From Chloroflexota bacterium (lineage in GTDB: Bacteria > Chloroflexota > Anaerolineae > VGOG01): DNA of 42,884 nucleotides. The position numbers and the translations under genes were made by a program. This document shows, in pieces, positions 1 through 9,807 of the stretch. The notes below the pieces were generated by a model, which was given only the letters and a program-made list of their open reading frames with translations, ran no database searches and was not told where the DNA came from. The stretch's first letter is position 1; each line of letters begins with the position of its first letter. The stretch covers positions 1 through 42,884 of the forward strand of contig VGOG01000008.1 of NCBI GenBank assembly GCA_016875995.1. The letters are read 5' to 3'.

Positions 1-780
1 GTGGCCACCGAAAACGACTGCCTCAACGGGGTGGCCATGCTCTTTGGGCACCTGTTGACCAACACCGCCCAGGTCTTCGCCGATGTGAGGACCTACTGGA
101 GCCCGGCAGCGATCAAGCGGGTGACCGGCTACGAACTGACCGGCCTGGCGGCGGGTGGGATCATCCACCTGATCAACTCCGGCTCTGCCACCCTGGACGC
201 CACCGGCCGGCAGACCATTGACGGTCAGTCGGCCATGAAACCCTTCTGGGAGATCACCCCCGAGGAGGTCGGGAAGTGCCTCGACGCGACCACCTGGTAT
301 GCGGCGATCACGGAGTACTTTCGAGGAGGCGGGTTCTCGTCGAGCTTCCTGACCGTCGGCGGCATGGCGGTCACCATGTCTCGGATCAACCTGGTCAAGG
401 GGCTGGGACCGGTGCTGCAGATTGCGGAAGGGTACACGGTGGACCTGCCACAGGATGTGCACCACGCCCTGGACGAGCGCACCAACCCCACCTGGCCAAC
501 CCATTGGTTTGTCCCTAACCCGACCGGTAGCGGGCCTTTCCGGGACGTCTACGCGGTGATGTACAACTGGGGAGCCAACCACGGGGCGCTCAGTTATGGG
601 CACATCGGCGCTGACCTGATCACGTTGGCCTCCATGCTGCGCATACCGGTCTACATGCACAACGTGCCTGAGGAGAGGATCTTCCGGCCCAGTGCCTGGA
701 CCGCTTTTGGGGCGATGGACCCGCAGGGTGCCGACTTCAGGGCCTGTGCCAATTTTGGGCCGCTGTATGGCCGGTATTAG
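1..780 (+). CDS. fucI: L-fucose isomerase, C-terminal part (5' truncated by window edge)
   Basis: Motifs [36 protein letters not shown] and [17 protein letters not shown] typical of FucI C-terminal domain; frame open at base 1. Confidence 0.9.
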   Translation: MATENDCLNGVAMLFGHLLTNTAQVFADVRTYWSPAAIKRVTGYELTGLAAGGIIHLINSGSATLDATGRQTIDGQSAMKPFWEITPEEVGKCLDATTWYAAITEYFRGGGFSSSFLTVGGMAVTMSRINLVKGLGPVLQIAEGYTVDLPQDVHHALDERTNPTWPTHWFVPNPTGSGPFRDVYAVMYNWGANHGALSYGHIGADLITLASMLRIPVYMHNVPEERIFRPSAWTAFGAMDPQGADFRACANFGPLYGRY

Positions 781-813
781 CAGATAGACATCTTGAAGGA
801 GTAGCCGCCTGCA

Positions 814-2328
814 ATGTCTAATCAACTCGAGTTCCTGGCCCTCGATCTGGGCGCGGAGAGTGGTCGCGCGGTGCTGGGTCAGTTCGATGGGGAGAGGCTC
901 AGGCTTTCGGAAGTACATCGGTTCCCCAATGGCCCGGTGCGCTTGCCCGATGGCCTGCACTGGGACGTGCTGCGTCTGTGGACGGAGATAAAACGTGGCC
1001 TGACCCTGGCTGTCCAGGAGCACAGAGCCGACCTGGCGGGCGTTGGCCTGGACACGTGGGGGGTGGATTTCGGCCTGCTCGACCGGGACGGCGCGCTGAT
1101 CTCGAATCCCTACCACTATCGCGACAGCCGCACCGATGGCATGCTCGAAGAGGCCTTCCGCCGCGTGCCCCGTGAGGAGATCTTCGAGCAAACCGGCATT
1201 CAGTTCATGCAGCTCAATAGCCTCTATCAGTTGCTGGCGATGGTCGTCGGCCGCTCGCCAGCCCTCGACATCGCCGAGACCTTCCTGACCATGCCCGACC
1301 TGTTCAATTACTGGCTCAGCGGGCGCAAGGTGTGCGAGTTCAGCATTGCCACCACCACCCAGTGTTACGACCCGCGCCTTCCCCCCCCTGATGAGGGGGG
1401 GGGCAGGGGGGGGTGGGCCATCCCGCTGCTCGAAAAGATGGGCATCCCCACCCACATCTTCCCCGAGATCGTGCCACCCGGGACCGTCCTGGGCGAGCTG
1501 TTGCCGACGGTGGCTGAGGAGGTCGGGGTTAGCGGCCTGCCGGTCATCGCCCCCGCCTGCCACGACACTGGCTGCGCAGTGGCAGCCGTCCCCGCCGAAG
1601 GATCGGACTTCGCCTACATCAGCTCCGGCACGTGGTCGTTGATGGGCGCTGAGCTGTCGGAGCCTATCATCAACGAGCAAAGCCTGGCCTTCGACCTTAC
1701 CAACGAGGGGGGCGTGGGTGGCACCTTCCGCTTCTTGAAGAACATTACCGGGCTGTGGCTGGTACAGGAGTGCCGGCGCACGTGGGCGCGCCAGGGCGAG
1801 GAATTCTCGTACGACGATTTGACCCAGATGGCGGCTCAGGCCACCCCTTTGCAATCTATCGTTGACCCCGACTATCCTGAGTTTCTCAAGCCCGGCGACA
1901 TGCCGGCGCGCATCCGTGCCTTTTGCCATAAGACGGATCAGCCCGTGCCGCAGAGCAAGGGAGAGGTGATTCGCTGCGCCCTGGAGAGCCTGGCCCTCAA
2001 GTACCGCTGGGTATTGGAGCGGCTGGAGGAGATATTGGGCCGTCGCCTGGAACCGATCCACATCGTGGGGGGCGGGACGCAGAACTGGCTGCTCAACCAG
2101 CTCGCCGCCGACGCCACTGGTCGGCGGGTGGTGACCGGCCCTGTCGAGGCCACGGCGGCGGGCAACGTCATCACCCAGATGATGGCCCTGGGGCACATCG
2201 CCTCGCTGGCGGAGGGGCGGCGGATCGTGCGCCATTCCTTCGACGTTGTCACCTACGAGCCTGCTGGTGGGGCCGAGTGGGACGGGGCCTATGGCCGCTT
2301 CCTGGCCATGATGGAGCAGCTTGGCTAG
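814..2328 (+). CDS. rhaB: Rhamnulokinase (FGGY family)
   Basis: N-term FLALDLGAESGRAVLG..., GLHWDVLRLW, TGIQFMQLNSLYQL, GGGTQNWLLNQLAADATGRRVVTGPVEATAAGN; contains a GC-palindrome-encoded insertion. Confidence 0.92.
   Translation: MSNQLEFLALDLGAESGRAVLGQFDGERLRLSEVHRFPNGPVRLPDGLHWDVLRLWTEIKRGLTLAVQEHRADLAGVGLDTWGVDFGLLDRDGALISNPYHYRDSRTDGMLEEAFRRVPREEIFEQTGIQFMQLNSLYQLLAMVVGRSPALDIAETFLTMPDLFNYWLSGRKVCEFSIATTTQCYDPRLPPPDEGGGRGGWAIPLLEKMGIPTHIFPEIVPPGTVLGELLPTVAEEVGVSGLPVIAPACHDTGCAVAAVPAEGSDFAYISSGTWSLMGAELSEPIINEQSLAFDLTNEGGVGGTFRFLKNITGLWLVQECRRTWARQGEEFSYDDLTQMAAQATPLQSIVDPDYPEFLKPGDMPARIRAFCHKTDQPVPQSKGEVIRCALESLALKYRWVLERLEEILGRRLEPIHIVGGGTQNWLLNQLAADATGRRVVTGPVEATAAGNVITQMMALGHIASLAEGRRIVRHSFDVVTYEPAGGAEWDGAYGRFLAMMEQLG
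1378..1420. repeat. GC-rich palindromic element inserted in frame in rhaB
   Basis: C8-T-gatg-A-G8/9 then caGGGGGGGG; encodes LPPPDEGGGRGG inside an otherwise conserved kinase region. Confidence 0.7.
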
Positions 2329-2396
2329 TGAGCCATAATGCAATCTAACTAAGCTCGAGGCTACGAATGAGTAGCCCGCAGGGCTTGACTACTACG

Positions 2397-2426
2397 GCCC
2401 GATGCCTTTAGCCATCGGGCTTTTCT
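2397..2426 (+). terminator. Rho-independent terminator after rhaB
   Basis: GCCCGATG (2397-2404) / CATCGGGC (2413-2420), 8-nt loop, followed by TTTTCTGTT. Confidence 0.8.
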
Positions 2427-2478
2427 GTTACCAAGGCTAAATGGTCTCAAATTCCTTTTCATTTGCTTGCAAAAGGTC

Positions 2479-2507
2479 TTGACATCAGAAGGGAAAGATG
2501 ATATAAT
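2479..2507 (+). promoter_or_regulatory. Sigma70-type promoter for DeoR regulator
   Basis: TTGACA (2479-2484), 17 bp spacer, TATAAT (2502-2507). Confidence 0.85.
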
Positions 2508-2510
2508 ATA

Positions 2511-2540
2511 AACAAATGACAAATAAAGAAAACAAACGAA
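2511..2540 (+). promoter_or_regulatory. Putative DeoR operator, direct repeats AACAAAYGA spaced 20 bp
   Basis: AACAAATGA at 2511 and AACAAACGA at 2531 immediately downstream of the -10. Confidence 0.45.
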
Positions 2541-3334
2541 AGCAAACTAGTAGACAACAGATGAGCTTCTTCCCTGAGGAGAGACTAGATCGGATCGCTT
2601 CCTTGGTGGTGGAGAAACGGCGGGTCTCGGTTGCCGAGCTCAGCTCGCTATTCAATGTCTCCAGGGTCACCATTCGCCATGACCTGGGTGAGTTGGAGCG
2701 GCGGGGACTGCTGGTGCGCACCCACGGGGGAGCGTTGGCCATTGACCAGAATACTAAGAGAGCCGAACTCTCCTTCGATGTTCGTGAGCAACTGCAACGA
2801 AGGGAGAAAGGTCGCATCGGTCAGGCGGCGGCCAGCCTGGTCCATGACGGCGATACCATCGCCCTCGATGCTAGCACCACGGCCCTGCAAGTCGCCAGGC
2901 AGATCAAAGATCGGCGGGAATTGACGGTCGTTACCAACGGCATCCGTATCGCCCTGGAGTTCATGGATAGCCCCCACATCACCGTGGTCATGCCGGGGGG
3001 CATCCTGCGCCGTGATGCCGTCTCCCTGGTGGGGGAGCTGGGCGAGGAGGTGCTGGCCAAGTTCAACGTGCAGCGGGGTTTCTTCGGGGCCAAGGGGATC
3101 ACCCTGGAGGAGGGGCTGACCGATGTAGACAGCCGCGAGGTGCATCTGAAGCGGGCCATGGTTCACGCAGCCAAGGAGGTGATTGCCATCGTTGACCACA
3201 CCAAGTGGGGAAAGGTGGCTTTCGCCTCCTTTGCCTTTGTGGACGAGGTAGACGAGGTCATCACCGACGACGGGGCCCCGCCTGACCTCGTCGCCGCGCT
3301 CCGCCAACGCGGGGTGGAGGTGCTCCTCGTCTGA
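2516..3334 (+). CDS. DeoR/GlpR family transcriptional regulator (start possibly ATG 2561)
   Basis: ERLDRIASLVVEKRRVSVAELSSLFNVSRVTIRHDLGELERRGLLVRTHGGA HTH plus DeoR C-terminal sugar-sensor domain. Confidence 0.92.
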   Translation: MTNKENKRKQTSRQQMSFFPEERLDRIASLVVEKRRVSVAELSSLFNVSRVTIRHDLGELERRGLLVRTHGGALAIDQNTKRAELSFDVREQLQRREKGRIGQAAASLVHDGDTIALDASTTALQVARQIKDRRELTVVTNGIRIALEFMDSPHITVVMPGGILRRDAVSLVGELGEEVLAKFNVQRGFFGAKGITLEEGLTDVDSREVHLKRAMVHAAKEVIAIVDHTKWGKVAFASFAFVDEVDEVITDDGAPPDLVAALRQRGVEVLLV

Positions 3335-3376
3335 GGGGCGTCTCCAGTTTGACCTCTACCGAGCAAGGGAATCGTC

Positions 3377-4903
3377 ATGTCCGATTACATCTTGGAATTG
3401 CAGGAGATCAGCAAGAGCTTCCCTGGCGTGCAGGCCCTGGATGGAGTAGACTTCAACCTTCGCGCCGGTGAAGTGCACGCCCTGGTGGGGGAGAACGGTG
3501 CCGGAAAGTCCACCCTCATCAAGGTGGTCTCCGGAGTCCATCAGCCGGACGCGGGTGAGATCCAGTTCCAGGGGCGGTCGGTGACCTTCGCCAACCCTCT
3601 CATCGCTCAACAACACGGCATCGCCGCCATCTACCAGGAGCCGACCCTTTTCCCTGACCTTGACGTGGCTGAGAACATCTTCATGGGCCGTCAGCCGTTG
3701 CAGCCCGTGACCCGGCGGATCAACCGGAGGCAGATGTACGAGGAGGCGGGGAAGCTGTTGCGTTCGCTGGGGATGAACCTCGATCCCCACACCAGGGTGC
3801 GCGGGCTGAGTTTCGCTGACCAGCAGATGGTGGAGATTGCCAAGGCGCTCTCGGTTAATGCCCAGGTGTTGATCATGGATGAGCCGACCTCCGCGCTCAC
3901 CCTGCGCGAGGTTGCCAATCTCTTTCGTATTGCTCGGCAGTTGCGCGACGCAGGCACGGCCATCGCCTTCATCTCCCACCGCCTGGAGGAGGCGTTTGAG
4001 CTGGCCGACCGGATCACCGTCCTGCGCGACGGGCATTACATCGGCACACGCGCGGTGCATGATGTTACGCTGGACGAGGTGATCCACATGATGGTCGGCC
4101 GTACCTTAGATAACATGTTCCCGAAGCAGGAGGTAGAACAGGGTGAGGTGATGCTGCGGGTGGATGGTTTGACGAAGGAGGGGCTGTTCTACGATGTCTC
4201 CTTCGAGCTTCACCGTGGTGAGATCCTCGGCCTGGCCGGGTTAGTGGGAGCAGGGCGCACTGAGGTCGCGCGCGCCATCTTCGGGGTGGAGCCTGCTGAT
4301 CGGGGCATCATCTGGTTGAACGGCCACGAGGCACACATCAGAAGCCCCAAGGACGCGCTGGCACTGGGCATTGCCTACCTTCCCGAGAATCGGCAGCAGC
4401 ATGGGCTGGTATTGCCAATGAACATCACTCAGAATGTAACCCTACCCATCCTGCGCGAGTTCGCCCGCCTGGGCTGGGTGGACCGGGTCGCTGAGCAGCG
4501 GGCCGCGCAGAGCTTTGCTGAACGCCTGGACGTACGCGCGGCAGGACTGTGGCAGAAGGTGCGGGAGCTATCCGGCGGCAACCAGCAGAAAGTTGTGTTG
4601 GCCAAATGGCTGGCTGCGCGCCCCCAAATCCTGATCCTTGATGAGCCGACGCGGGGGATTGACGTGGGGACCAAAGCTGCGGTCCACCAGTTGATGAGCA
4701 CCTTGGTGGCGCAGGGGTTTGCCATCCTGATGATCTCCTCGGAGTTGCCCGAGATCCTGGGCATGAGCGACCGGATCGTGGTCATGTATGAGGGGCGCGT
4801 GACCGGGCGCTTTACTCGCGCTGAGGCCACCCAGGAGAAGATCATAGCCGCCGCGACAGCCAGCGCCCCCATCGCTGAAAACACTGAAATTCAGTGCTTA
4901 TGA
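3377..4903 (+). CDS. Sugar ABC transporter ATP-binding protein, duplicated ABC domain (RbsA/RhaT-like)
   Basis: GENGAGKSTLIKVVSG, MDEPTSALT, LSGGNQQKVVLAKWL, LDEPTRGIDVGTK. Confidence 0.93.
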   Translation: MSDYILELQEISKSFPGVQALDGVDFNLRAGEVHALVGENGAGKSTLIKVVSGVHQPDAGEIQFQGRSVTFANPLIAQQHGIAAIYQEPTLFPDLDVAENIFMGRQPLQPVTRRINRRQMYEEAGKLLRSLGMNLDPHTRVRGLSFADQQMVEIAKALSVNAQVLIMDEPTSALTLREVANLFRIARQLRDAGTAIAFISHRLEEAFELADRITVLRDGHYIGTRAVHDVTLDEVIHMMVGRTLDNMFPKQEVEQGEVMLRVDGLTKEGLFYDVSFELHRGEILGLAGLVGAGRTEVARAIFGVEPADRGIIWLNGHEAHIRSPKDALALGIAYLPENRQQHGLVLPMNITQNVTLPILREFARLGWVDRVAEQRAAQSFAERLDVRAAGLWQKVRELSGGNQQKVVLAKWLAARPQILILDEPTRGIDVGTKAAVHQLMSTLVAQGFAILMISSELPEILGMSDRIVVMYEGRVTGRFTRAEATQEKIIAAATASAPIAENTEIQCL

Positions 4904-4915
4904 AAGGACAACGAG

Positions 4916-5929
4916 ATGGCAAGTTCAACTGACCAGACATCTCGCCGCAGTCTGTTCTCGCTGGTCGCGGGCGTCCGTGAGACCGGCATCTTCGCCTTCA
5001 TCGTTTTGCTCATCGCGATAGTGAGTTTGCGGAGCCCCTACTTCCTCACCGTGGAAAACTTCCGCGACATCCTGCTGGACACTGCAGTGCTGATCATCGT
5101 CGCCATCGGCCAGACGATGGTCATCCTCACCCGCAGCATTGATCTCTCCGTCGCCTCAGGCCTTGCCCTGTCGGGCATGGTCGTGGGCATGACGGTGAGC
5201 AGCCATTGGGGCCTGCCGCCACTGGTGGCGCTGCTGATGGGGATTGGCATCGGCATTGCCCTGGGAGGATTCAATGGGTTGTTGGTGACGAAGGGGCACG
5301 TCCCGCCCATCATCGCCACCCTGGGCACGTTGAGCATCTACCGTGGGTTGACCTTTGTCGTCAGCGGGGGGGCATGGGTGGATGCTGCTGAGATGCCGGA
5401 CAGCTTCAAGTGGCTGGCCAGGGACACCACGCTGTGGGTCCCCAACCTGGTGCTCTTTGCCGCCATCGTCGCCATCGTCTTCTACTACTTCCTCAACCAC
5501 ACGCGGACCGGGCGTGAGATCTACGCCGTGGGCAGCAACCCTGACGCGGCCCGGGTGGCGGGCATACCTGTTGACCGCATCGTCTTTCTGGTGTACGTGT
5601 TGTCCGGTGTGCTTTTCGGCATGGCCGGGGTGCTGTGGGTGTCGCGCTACGCCTCGGCGCAAAGCGATTCGGCCATGGGGTTTGAACTGCAGACGGTGGC
5701 GGCGGCGGTGATCGGGGGGGTGAATATCTTCGGCGGCTCCGGGACCATCCCCGGGGTGCTGCTGGGCTCGCTCCTTTTGGGCATCATCATCAATGCTCTC
5801 AACCTGGTGCGGATATCCCCCTTCTGGAAACTGGCTGTGCAGGGGCTCATTATTCTCCTCGCTGTAGTGTCCGACGTGCTGATCTCGCGACGGCTACAAC
5901 GGGCGCTAACTTTGCGGAGGGCAGGGTGA
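4916..5929 (+). CDS. Sugar ABC transporter permease (RbsC/RhaP-like)
   Basis: Hydrophobic; ITRSIDLSVASGLALSGM, TRTGREIYAVGSNPDAARVAGI, GGVNIFGGSGTIPGVLLG. Confidence 0.9.
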   Translation: MASSTDQTSRRSLFSLVAGVRETGIFAFIVLLIAIVSLRSPYFLTVENFRDILLDTAVLIIVAIGQTMVILTRSIDLSVASGLALSGMVVGMTVSSHWGLPPLVALLMGIGIGIALGGFNGLLVTKGHVPPIIATLGTLSIYRGLTFVVSGGAWVDAAEMPDSFKWLARDTTLWVPNLVLFAAIVAIVFYYFLNHTRTGREIYAVGSNPDAARVAGIPVDRIVFLVYVLSGVLFGMAGVLWVSRYASAQSDSAMGFELQTVAAAVIGGVNIFGGSGTIPGVLLGSLLLGIIINALNLVRISPFWKLAVQGLIILLAVVSDVLISRRLQRALTLRRAG

Positions 5930-6918
5930 TTTTCAAGAGAGGAACATCGCAGAGACGACTCACACTGGTTGCCACGTTCCTGCGTTGGGAGTGGTTGCTG
6001 ATTTTGCTGTTTGCCGCTGCTTTTATAGTCAACGCTTTGCTCTCCCCCTACTTCCTTGACACCCGCAACCTGTTCGACATGACCTTCATCTTTATGGAGA
6101 AGAGCATCATTGCTCTGCCCATGGCGTTCATCATTATCAGCGGCAACATTGACCTGTCGGTGGCCTCGACTTTGGCCATGTCTGCCGTATTGATGGCGAC
6201 GCGCTTCCAGGCAGGCTGGAACATCTGGCTGGCGGTGCTCTTTGGGTTGGCCGTTGGTGCGCTGGGTGGGTTGCTCAACGGGATGATGGTTGCCAAAATG
6301 CGCCTCCCTTCGCTGGTGGTGACGCTGGGCACCTACGCCCTCTATCGGGGCATAGCCTTCGTGGTCCTGGGAGACCGCGCGGTGACCGGTTTTCCGTCGC
6401 AGTTCCTCCATCTTGGTCAGGGGTACGTGGGCGACACGCCGGTGCCAGTGCCACTGGTCATCTTCGCGGTGCTGGCCATACTGTTTGTCCTGCTGCTCCA
6501 CCGATCGACTTTTGGGCGCTTTGTCTACGCTATGGGCAACAACGAAGAGGCCTGTCGCTATTCCGGTGTCGCCGTTGACCGTATCAAGATCCTTCTCTTT
6601 ACCCTTTCTGGGCTGATGTCGGCGCTGGCAGCGATCTTTCTCACCGCCCGCTTCAATAGCACCCGCCCCAACATCGCTGCAGGCTTCGAGTTAGAGGTGA
6701 TTACGGCAGTGCTGCTAGGCGGGGTGAGCATCTTTGGTGGCGAGGGGACAATGCCCGGTGTAGTATTGGCACTCTTTCTCATAGGCTTGGTATCTCGTGG
6801 GATGAGGTTAAAGAACATAGCAGGCGAGATCCAGACCATTGTGATCGGCTCGCTCTTGATCCTGGCGATCCTGCTGCCGCAGTTGCTGCGGCGTCTGACA
6901 CCCCGTGTGAGGGCCTAG
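5926..6918 (+). CDS. Sugar ABC transporter permease (RbsC/RhaQ-like), GTG start overlapping upstream stop
   Basis: ISGNIDLSVASTLAMSAV, GGVSIFGGEGTMPGVVLALFLIG; 4-bp overlap with upstream permease. Confidence 0.9.
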   Translation: MIFKRGTSQRRLTLVATFLRWEWLLILLFAAAFIVNALLSPYFLDTRNLFDMTFIFMEKSIIALPMAFIIISGNIDLSVASTLAMSAVLMATRFQAGWNIWLAVLFGLAVGALGGLLNGMMVAKMRLPSLVVTLGTYALYRGIAFVVLGDRAVTGFPSQFLHLGQGYVGDTPVPVPLVIFAVLAILFVLLLHRSTFGRFVYAMGNNEEACRYSGVAVDRIKILLFTLSGLMSALAAIFLTARFNSTRPNIAAGFELEVITAVLLGGVSIFGGEGTMPGVVLALFLIGLVSRGMRLKNIAGEIQTIVIGSLLILAILLPQLLRRLTPRVRA

Positions 6919-6925
6919 CATGAGG

Positions 6926-6978
6926 TCAGGGAATCAGTGATCAGGGAATCATTGATCAGGCATGACCCTGATTCCCTG
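6926..6978. repeat. 15-bp tandem duplication with inverted copy
   Basis: TCAGGGAATCAgTGA TCAGGGAATCAtTGA TCAGG ... CCTGATTCCCTG; CAGGGAATCA (6927) inverted at 6969-6978. Confidence 0.75.
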
Positions 6979-7200
6979 CTGGAAAGGGGGTGATGTGTAG
7001 CCACGGTTTGGTGCAGGGGCAAGCACAATTGATGGCGAGGAGTTGCCCTCCGAGCCCCCGTTCGGCAGTACAACTGCCTCACATCGGTGGAGCTTTGCCC
7101 CCAGGGGGGAGCGTGTTTTGAAGCTCCTTGAAGTGTGCCCTTGCTGGCTGCGGTGCCAGCAGGGGGGAGATCAAAATTCCTGAATTAGGAGGAAAGGAAA

Positions 7201-8229
7201 ATGAGAGCCAAACTGTTTACCTTATTGATTGTTGCGGCTGTGGTTCTTGCCGCATGTGCTCCGGCGGCCACGCCAACATCTCCGCCGGCCAAGAAGGGCT
7301 TTAAGATCGCCATGGTGGTCAAGAACCTGGGCAACCCGTTCTTCGAGGCGGCCAAAAAGGGCTGCGAAGAGGCGGCCAAGGAACTGGGCGATGAGTGCAT
7401 CTTCCAGGGCCCGGCCACGCCGACCGCCGAAGGGCAGATCGAGATCATTGACGCCCTGATTGCTCAGAAGGTGGACGTCATTGCCATAACCGTCAATGAT
7501 CCCGATGCGCTGGTGCCCGTGTGCAAGAAGGCCATGGACGCCGGGATCAAGGTCGTAACCTGGGACTCGGCTGTTGCCCCAGGGGGCCGGCAGATTTTCG
7601 TCAACCAGGCCGACATGGAGCAGATCGGTCGCATCGAGGTGCAGATGCTGGGGGAGATGCTCGACTACCAGGGGCAGATTGCCGTCCTCAGCGCGGCCTC
7701 GACCATGGCCAACCAGAACACCTGGATCGAGTGGATGAAGGAGGAATTGAAGGACCCCAAGTACAAGGACATGGAGCTCGTGACCATTGTCTACGGCGAT
7801 GACCTGCGCGAGAAGAGCTACACCGAAGCGCAGGGTCTCTTCAAGTCCTACCCTGATCTCAAGGGCATCATCTCACCGACGACCGTGGGCATCGCGGCCA
7901 CCGGCCGGGCACTCACTGACGCCGGGCTGTGCGGGAAGATCGCCCTGACTGGCCTGGGCCTGCCCAGCGAGATGGCTGAGTACATCAAGAGCGGCTGCTG
8001 CAAGGAGATGGCCCTCTGGAACCCCATCGAATTGGGCTACATGGCCACCTACGTCTCGCACCTGATGGCCAGTGGCGAGATCACGGGCAAGCCTGGCGAG
8101 AAGCTCACGGCGGGTAAGCTAGGCGGGCGCACTATCGTGGACGACGGGGCTGGCGGTGGCATGGTCCTGCTGGGGCCGCCCTTTAAGTTCAATGCCGAAA
8201 ACATTGACGATTGGAAGGACGTGTACTAG
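7201..8229 (+). CDS. Sugar ABC transporter substrate-binding lipoprotein (RhaS-like)
   Basis: Lipobox VLAACAP, then FKIAMVVKNLGNPFFEAAKKGCEEAAKELG; periplasmic-binding type 1 fold; flanked by rhamnose genes. Confidence 0.9.
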   Translation: MRAKLFTLLIVAAVVLAACAPAATPTSPPAKKGFKIAMVVKNLGNPFFEAAKKGCEEAAKELGDECIFQGPATPTAEGQIEIIDALIAQKVDVIAITVNDPDALVPVCKKAMDAGIKVVTWDSAVAPGGRQIFVNQADMEQIGRIEVQMLGEMLDYQGQIAVLSAASTMANQNTWIEWMKEELKDPKYKDMELVTIVYGDDLREKSYTEAQGLFKSYPDLKGIISPTTVGIAATGRALTDAGLCGKIALTGLGLPSEMAEYIKSGCCKEMALWNPIELGYMATYVSHLMASGEITGKPGEKLTAGKLGGRTIVDDGAGGGMVLLGPPFKFNAENIDDWKDVY

Positions 8230-8245
8230 ACCCCGCCCGGCCAGG

Positions 8246-8279
8246 ATTCGGGGGAGGAATACCATCTCCTCCCCCGAAT
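8246..8279 (+). terminator. Stem-loop downstream of substrate-binding protein
   Basis: ATTCGGGGGAGGA / TCCTCCCCCGAAT, 13-bp stem, 8-nt loop. Confidence 0.5.
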
Positions 8280-8317
8280 TCAAGACCCTTGGAGGGCCAC
8301 AGCATATCCGGGACTAC

Positions 8318-8355
8318 ACAGAGGGGGAAGGAGGGTGTCCCCCTCCCTCTTTTTG
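8318..8355 (+). terminator. Likely rho-independent terminator
   Basis: AGAGGGGGAAGGAGGGtgtCCCCCTCCCTCTTTTTG. Confidence 0.6.
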
Positions 8356-8414
8356 CGCTGGCAATGCGCTTGTAAACAGGAGGAGGGAGCGAGGGAGCTG
8401 GCTTTGACGATGAC

Positions 8415-8443
8415 TTGACCGTCAGCTTACTCTGGTGTACAAT
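8415..8443 (+). promoter_or_regulatory. Putative promoter of rhaA
   Basis: TTGACC, 17 bp, TACAAT, ~37 bp upstream of the ATG at 8480. Confidence 0.55.
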
Positions 8444-8479
8444 CGTGCCAGACTCCCCATTTGTGGAGCGGAGGAAACA

Positions 8480-9760
8480 ATGATGAGCAACCACCCTACA
8501 GATAAGCAGATCCAAGACGCCTACAGATTGGCGAAAGAACGGTACGCTATGCTCAGCGTGGACACCGAGCAGGCACTGGATACCCTGGCGCATACCCCCA
8601 TCAGCCTGCATTGTTGGCAGGGCGACGATGTGCGCGGCTTCGAGTCGCCCGATGTCGAGTTGGGTGGTGGTCTGGCGGCGACGGGCAACTATCCCGGCCG
8701 GGCTCGCAACGCCAACGAATTGCGCCGCGATCTGGACAAGGCCTACAGCCTGATCCCTGGCACGCATCGTCTCAATTTACATTCAATCTACGCCGAGACC
8801 GGTGGGCAGAAAATCGAGCGCAACGAGCTAGGGCCTGAGCACTTCTCCGCCTGGATCGCCTGGGCCAAAGAAAAAGGCCACGGGATAGACTTCAACCCCA
8901 CCTGTTTCTCGCACCCGATGGCCGAAAGCGGCTTTACCCTATCCAGTTATGACGAGGGCATCCGCCGGTTCTGGATCGAGCACTGTATCGCCTGCCGCAA
9001 GATCGGTGAGCATGTCGGGCGTGAGCTCGGCACGCCGTGCGTGACCAACATCTGGGTCCCGGATGGCTTCAAGGACGTTCCCGTTGACCGCAAGACGCCC
9101 CGTATGCTGCTCAAAGATTCTCTGGACAATATCCTGGCCGAAAAGATTGACCCCAGGTACAACCTTGATTCAGTTGAGTCCAAGCTCTTCGGCATTGGCT
9201 CTGAAAGTTACGTGGTCGGCTCGCACGAGTTCTACCTGGGCTACGCCATCGCCAACCACATCCTCCTGTGCCTGGATAGCGGGCACTTCCATCCCACGGA
9301 GGTGATCTCCGATAAGCTCTCCTCAGTCCTGATGTTCCTGGATGAGGTGCTGTTGCACGTCAGCCGGGGGGTGCGCTGGGACAGCGACCACGTGGTCATC
9401 CTCTCGGACGAGCTACAGGCCCTGGCGCAGGAGATCGTGCGCGGCGATTTCCTGCCCCGCGTGTGCATCGGGCTGGACTTCTTCGACGCCAGCATCAACC
9501 GCGTGGCAGCGTGGGTCATCGGTGCCCGCAATACCATGCGAGCTCTGCTGATGGCCCTGCTGGAGCCAATCGATCATCTGCGAGAACTGGAAGTATCGGG
9601 CGACTACACGGCTCGCTTGGCGTTGCTCGAAGAGCTCAAGGGGCTGCCCTTTGGGGCAGTGTGGGACTACTTCTGCCTGCAGCAGGGTGTTCCTGTGGGG
9701 ATTGGTTTCATGGACGAGATTCGAGAATATGAAAAGCGGGAGCTTTCGAAGCGGACTTAG
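8480..9760 (+). CDS. rhaA: L-rhamnose isomerase
   Basis: [74 protein letters not shown] before ATG 8480. Confidence 0.93.
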   Translation: MMSNHPTDKQIQDAYRLAKERYAMLSVDTEQALDTLAHTPISLHCWQGDDVRGFESPDVELGGGLAATGNYPGRARNANELRRDLDKAYSLIPGTHRLNLHSIYAETGGQKIERNELGPEHFSAWIAWAKEKGHGIDFNPTCFSHPMAESGFTLSSYDEGIRRFWIEHCIACRKIGEHVGRELGTPCVTNIWVPDGFKDVPVDRKTPRMLLKDSLDNILAEKIDPRYNLDSVESKLFGIGSESYVVGSHEFYLGYAIANHILLCLDSGHFHPTEVISDKLSSVLMFLDEVLLHVSRGVRWDSDHVVILSDELQALAQEIVRGDFLPRVCIGLDFFDASINRVAAWVIGARNTMRALLMALLEPIDHLRELEVSGDYTARLALLEELKGLPFGAVWDYFCLQQGVPVGIGFMDEIREYEKRELSKRT

Positions 9761-9807
9761 GAGCCCAATGTGGGGCCACATTCATCTCAAACAAATGGGG
9801 TGATCCT

